From Chloromonas sp. AAM2 (lineage: Eukaryota; Chlorophyta; Chlorophyceae; Chlamydomonadales; Chlamydomonadaceae): 54,718 bases of DNA. A model generated the notes under the pieces. That model saw nothing but the letters and a program-made list of their open reading frames with translations. It was not told the DNA's origin and made no database searches. The DNA lies in NCBI GenBank assembly GCA_004335635.1, contig QAXH01005142.1, forward strand, positions 27,221 to 81,938, read 5' to 3'. This document shows positions 50,495 to 54,718 of this stretch, piece by piece; the first letter of the stretch is position 1, and each line of letters begins with the position of its first letter. Made by a program: the position numbers and the translations under genes.

Positions 50495-50670
50495 GGAGAC
50501 AGATCCCCATGTTTGTCTTTGCCATTGTAACGCCTGGTGGGCTTGCCTGTGTGTGACACGACCTGTGATGTCTTATATACGCATGTTATCTGCATGCGTC
50601 TATGCTGGGAACTCTTCAAGAACTTGTGCCGATGTTATCTCTCCTAGCGAGCTGATGTGAGAGGTCGTCG

Positions 50671-52755
50671 ATGAGCGCCAACCCTAGCTTGGGAGGATTC
50701 GGACATGCGCCTGTGAGCAAGGTTCTTGTCTTTGCATCTGGATTGTCATCTATTTTGCTCCAAGCTTCCAAGGCGTCGCGAGGGAACCACATTGCTTCTC
50801 GCATAGCCATCAAATGGCTATCCTTTGAGGGCCCAGCAGAGTTGCTCTTCTCCGCCTTCCTTTTGTATTACTTTCGAACTCTTGAGCGGCAGATTGGAAG
50901 CGCGAAATATGCAGCTTACGTGGTGGTCGTATCCCTCTTGTCATGGGCCTTCTCTCAGCTCGCGTCCAGCAAACTCGGTCTCTCGCTGCCCGGAGGACCA
51001 TATGGGTTGATTTCCGCCAGCTTCGTACAGTACTTCTTCACTGTTCCCAGCCTGTCCAAGTTCTCAGTTCTGGGCTGGCGTCTGAATGACAAGGCAAGCG
51101 AGCGAGTCACATGCATGATTATCATGTCATACAACCCGGCCCAGCTGCATATTGCATGGTGCCTGAAGCACGCCATGATCATGCCTGTGCACAATTCACA
51201 CGCATGCATGATCAACCGGGATACCGGGATCATGCCGGCTCACTACGCCATTCACAACACACATGCATCATTACACTTGAAGTTCACCAAGTCCACCAAG
51301 TCCACTTGCTTGACCCATGGTGCACATGAGTGCACTGTGCAATGACAGAGGCATGCCCCTCACTCACAATGCATACCATGTTGCATTCCATGCTGCCTCA
51401 GTCCATGGCATGCATGCACCCCTTAGTGGCACACAACAAGCTGCCTTACCCACGACATCCGTGCCATCCATGGCTCATTCAGCATGGCACACTATGCTTT
51501 GCACGGCCATGCACACTGTCCATGCATGCAGGCAACCCATGCCACAGACAGCAAGTTGCAGCATTGCATGCTGCATGGCCATGCATGCCATGCTCCCTCA
51601 GGGCACGGTGTGACTTTTACCAATCTGCATTACAAGTTTGCATCATGATCAGGATTGAGCACAACATGATACTGCATAAGACAGCGCCCGGGCTGTGCTG
51701 GGCGAGGGACCCTGATCTGCTCTTTTTTACTACTACAATTACTTTTACGGCCATACTCAACAAGCACGTGACCAACTCGACCATATGCTACACGTCTTTT
51801 GCTTCTTGCAGGCCTTTGTTTATCTGTGCGGGCTGCAGCTGTGTCTGTCAGGGGGCTTGAGGACTGTCGTGGCGAGCGCTGCAGGCCTCCTAGCCGGCAT
51901 TATCTACCGCTCAAACGTCTTTGGCCTGCGCAACCTCAAGGTGTGCTACTGAGCTCAGAGTCTTGATCCGTTCATACGTAACAAATGTTGTGCATGAGAT
52001 CTCACCATTGCGGGGGGCATGCCCAGGTGGTGTAACATGACTGTTGTACGAACTGAGGCCAGGTCCCTATGATGCTCTGATCAGATGATGCAGCCTCAGC
52101 CATGGGGCAGCCAGGCAGCATGGTGAGTTGTGCTGAGCCAAAGTCTGACGCACCCTTTGTGCCGGCATGTCCTGCACAGCCCGTGTGGTGCACGTAATCT
52201 GCAAACGGGCAGTGATGATCTCATGTCATATGATGGCGTGTTGACCTGATGCCACACCAAGCATATGGCAGAAATTGCATGCACTTTTCCACAGCAGACC
52301 GTCCAGTTGCTGTGGTGCATGACCACGTGCTGCCTTGTGTGCCACCCAGGTGCCGGCGTTCCTGTGCCGACTGGCCTCGGCAACGATTGGAAGATTCATC
52401 GAGTCAGCACCCCCTCCCCAGGTGGGAAACTGCATTGCAGAATCCGAACTGCATGTTTGTCTGCCACCTACAGCTAGGCTCAGAACCTGCCCGAGTTGAC
52501 GGCGCTCAGCAGAGCGTACCTGTGTGCATGTAAGTGCGTTGTGCATGTTTTAGCAAAATCAATTCACGCTGCACTAAACCCTAACCCTAACCATCTGTCA
52601 CAAAGAAACCGCAAGTACTTGCCATAACAAGAGCAAATTCTTGGTACCTGCCAACCGTCATCTGGTGCATGTGCAGGCGCAACCAGGACAGCCAGGACAG
52701 CCTGCCACCGCGCAAAGACGCACATTGTACACATAGGATGGATGTAAGCCTCTGA
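50671..52755 (+). CDS. UBAC2: UBAC2-like rhomboid-fold membrane protein (ER pseudoprotease)
   Basis: Exons 50671-51093, 51812-51940, 52350-52421, 52474-52529 and 52677-52755 give 759 nt and 252 aa. Landmarks match plant UBAC2: GFGHAPVSKVLVFASGL, FSAFLLYYFRTLERQIGS, LPGGPYGLISASFVQYFF, SVLGWRLNDK, AFVYLCGLQLCLSGGL, AAGLLAGIIYRSNVFGLRNLK. The hydrophobic blocks predict several membrane helices. The family comprises catalytically dead rhomboid-like proteins of the ER that act in protein trafficking and ER-associated degradation; no Ser-His dyad motif is seen here. Intron 1 (718 bp, rich in CATGCATG) uses a GC donor (AAG|GCAAGC). The 3' end is uncertain: no UBA domain is found, exons 4 and 5 are weakly conserved, and a donor-like GTAAGC at 52744 inside the last exon could lead to further exons I cannot identify. 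Confidence 0.85.
52575..52592 (-). repeat. Interstitial telomere-like repeat (CCCTAA type)
   Basis: TAAACCCTAACCCTAACC lies in the predicted intron 4 of the UBAC2-like gene. It is a short array of the same type as the one at 35097. Confidence 0.85.
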
Positions 52756-53145
52756 GGCGGACATCTAGATGACACCCGGAGGCCACACCAGGCGCTGATG
52801 CGAACGAAGGGGGGTTCGGGCGCACTGCAGCCTGCAGAGCTGTTCTGGCCGTGACAGCCGGTTACCAGGCACTCATCAGCTCAATGGATGCAAGTGTACA
52901 GTGCTCATCCAAGATGGAACAGAAGGCGATTATGATCTGCCCACCACACTATGAGCGTCTGGGCACAGAATGTGCAGGCTCCAGAAGGGACATGTTGCCT
53001 TACTGGGATCTGTCCAGTTTCAAGTGTCTGTCTTGTGAATGAGGTCAACCGGGCATGTCGAAAAACAGGCTTTTGGGCTCCTTACTCGGGGTTACCGTAT
53101 CGTCTGTAGAGGCAATCCATGATTAGCCTGGCTCTGGCTGATTAC

Positions 53146-53240
53146 ATGGGGGGGAGGGACTCCAGCCCGACCAAGCTACAAGTGAAGGGAATCGCGACAC
53201 ACCGCGAAAGTAATGGTGGTGGTCACCCCTCTAGTTGCTA
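53146..53240 (-). repeat. SINE-like dispersed repeat, copy 5
   Basis: On the minus strand it reads AGAGGGGTGACCACCACC, ATTACTTTCGCGGTGTGTCG, CGATTCCCTTCACTTGTAG and GCTGGAGTCCCTCCC. It matches the copy at 50407 across about 90 bp with few differences. Confidence 0.8.
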
Positions 53241-53731
53241 TCCTGGACTGGCGTGGTTCCAGCGGCATTGCCTGGACTGGCGTGGTTGGTCAGCACAGGT
53301 GCAGGTGCCCCTCTGGATTGTGTCCTTTCGCTTGCCAACTGCGGCTGAGCCCTGCAGCACGGTGGCTAGCTGTCATTTTGGCCAAGGCCATGCACCTGGG
53401 TATAAGAGCAAGCTGTTTGGACCAACTGTGGTGGCACCTAGGTGTACGAGCCATTGTTTTTAGAATTGTGGCCGGATGCTACCTGGCATTGGCTTGGCAT
53501 AGTCACGTGGCACACGTGCAGTGCAAGTGAATTGACAGTGTCATTCTTGGTAGGGCAGTTCAGGAGTCGGTTGAGACTATAGCCCTGTGATTAGGTGTGC
53601 CTTTGAGGTCAGGCGTGCCTTTGGATAGGCTAGCTGTTGGGTCAAGCAAAGCCGTCTGATGAGTTTGAGCCAGCTGCCGCAGATGTGCCGCTGATACATA
53701 CGGATACAAACTCACGACTACTTTTGATTCA

Positions 53732-53780
53732 GAAAAAAAAAACTTCTCCTGTCCCAGAACTGGCAAACTTTTTTTTTTCC
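53732..53780. repeat. Dispersed CCAGAACTGG motif flanked by A10 and T10
   Basis: The order is an A-run (53733-53742), then CTTCTCCTGTCCCAGAACTGGCAAAC in two pieces (CTTCTCCTG, TCCCAGAACTGGCAAAC), then a T-run (53769-53778). The shared core is the same as at 45900, 37861 and 20354. Confidence 0.75.
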
Positions 53781-54598
53781 TGTGAGCTGTTTGCACAAGC
53801 AAGTGGGAGCGCAAGCGGGCTGGTGCGAATGCTCAAGACGTTGCCAAAGTTTTTTTGTGGTAGCAGCGTTGGCTTGTCTGATGGAGCTGGCTTCCTTGGC
53901 AGCAGAACGTGCGTGCACTGACAAGTCTGGTGCAGGCAAAACACTGTGTAAAACACGTGGGTGTGGGGATGTGAGGCGTTCATTGGCATTGTTGGCATGA
54001 CATGCCAGGATAGCAATGGTTGTGCCCTTCAGCAGTTAGCAGGCGGTGGTCTTACTGTAGAGAACACGTTCCGTTTGATCAATTGACATAGACATGGAGT
54101 AGGTGCACGACCATGGCTTTACAGCATGAATTATAAGTTGAGCAACCGACATGTGAGTATCCGTACGTAAGCAAAGTACAGTGGCGGTCCCGTTTACCCG
54201 ACCAGATTCCACCACACCCTTGATTGTACTGGTTGATCTTCCAGTCACTTAACAGGAGTGATGGCTCCGCAATGCAAGCCAGCAGATAGACCCGATGAGA
54301 CGTTCCAGCCGCCACTGGCGGACTGCTTGGGCACACTCTGCACGTTTGGGTCTCCAGGCGTCTTTATCACCTGTGTGCAGAGTGTGCCCAATAAGACAAT
54401 TGAGGAGAAGATTTGGGGTCAACAGATACTGCCGCCCCACTACTGAGGCACTGACTGTATAATGTACACGTATATTGTGCACCAGGCACTGTAGTCCGGG
54501 TCTCTAACCCCGTGCTGGCCTGGGACAATAAGATGGCGTTGCAGCAGGGAGTGTCAGTTGCCGTCAGTGCCCTCACTGCATGCATTAGCCGTCTATCG

Positions 54599-54622
54599 TC
54601 ATCATCATCATCATCATCATCA
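54599..54622. repeat. (TCA)8 microsatellite
   Basis: Eight TCA units in a row. The minus-strand poly-Asp ORF across it is an artefact of the repeat. Confidence 0.95.
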
Positions 54623-54718
54623 TTACATGGCTTTTCATAGTTCAACCCACGGTTATGCAGCTAGACACAATATCTCTCCAAGAATTACGCGCCTGACAAT
54701 CGTTAAGCCAAGAAAGGT

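Larger units (their letters stand above)
45401..50670. other. Repeat-rich 5.3-kb intergenic region
   Basis: No gene recognised between the divergent MAP kinase and UBAC2-like genes. It holds both copies of a long duplicated segment (45385-45876 and 49256-49890), a small third fragment near 48247, three SINE-like copies (46876, 47531, 50407), a dispersed oligo-A-flanked motif at 45900, a 34-bp palindrome at 50105 and a 13-bp tandem repeat at 50172. The stretch 46950-47460 shows nothing notable. Confidence 0.6.
52756..54718. other. Right end of window, gene-poor
   Basis: No gene recognised in about 2 kb. It contains a SINE-like copy (53146), the dispersed oligo-A/T-flanked motif (53732) and a (TCA)8 microsatellite (54599). 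A plus-strand ORF from 54258 (MAPQCKPADRPDETF) with an acceptor-like AACAG before it could be a terminal exon, but I see no homology. Confidence 0.5.

Noticed and set aside
51120..51860. 176-residue Met/His/Cys-rich ORF in UBAC2-like intron 1
   Set aside because: The sequence is full of CATGCATG-type simple motifs, and the flanking exons join exactly across it at a conserved protein junction.
54367..54645. Poly-Asp minus-strand ORF
   Set aside because: The Asp run comes from the (TCA)8 microsatellite and nothing else in the ORF resembles a protein family.

Overview
This window is nuclear DNA of a green alga, most likely a chlorophyte of the Chlamydomonadales. The genes are dense in introns (5 to 11 exons, introns mostly 100-700 bp, GT-AG with two clear GC-AG cases). 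They include a cilium protein (CFAP96), a plant-type MAP kinase with a TDY activation motif, the plant-type fusion of YbeY to a HAD hydrolase, and a stand-alone molybdenum insertase E domain, as in Chlamydomonas. I assembled the gene models by hand from splice sites, reading phase and remembered family sequence. In every complete model the exon lengths sum to an intact reading frame. The species is not determined; short TTAGGG-type repeats occur at two places.

Layout, left to right: (1) the 3' part of an EXD2-like 3'-5' exonuclease gene (+, cut by the window edge, ends 3655); (2) a small two-EF-hand protein (+, 4030-4853); (3) a gene-poor stretch with a SINE-like repeat; (4) a plastid-type YbeY endoribonuclease-HAD phosphatase fusion (-, 6064-12391, 11 exons); (5) head to head with it, across 191 bp, an ISOC1/2-type isochorismatase-family hydrolase (+, 12583-15411); (6) CFAP96 (+, 15986-19469); (7) an unrecognised single-pass membrane protein of 454 aa (+, 21365-26790), whose intron 4 holds an 18-bp minisatellite interrupted by an 820-N assembly gap; (8) 3.3 kb without a gene; (9) molybdopterin molybdenumtransferase CNX1E/MoeA (-, 30139-35072), head to head across 213 bp with (10) an unrecognised low-complexity 575-aa protein (+, 35286-37430); (11) splicing factor PHF5A/Rds3 (+, 38398-39376); (12) a 2.1-kb stretch with no gene I can recognise; (13) the TDY MAP kinase with a Gln-rich tail (-, 41530-45400); (14) a 5.3-kb repeat-rich region; (15) a UBAC2-like rhomboid-fold ER membrane protein (+, 50671-52755); (16) a repeat-rich right end.

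The genes are unrelated housekeeping and ciliary genes and do not form a pathway or cluster. I see no defence system, CRISPR array, secondary-metabolite cluster or virus. The most unusual material is non-coding: a duplicated, inverted copy of the MAP kinase 5' region that includes its predicted start codon and carries a roughly 70-bp inner segment in flipped orientation; a SINE-like family with a tRNA-like box B (five copies); a dispersed short hairpin motif followed by oligo-T; a perfect 34-bp palindrome; and partial triplication of an intron 3' end beside a real splice acceptor.
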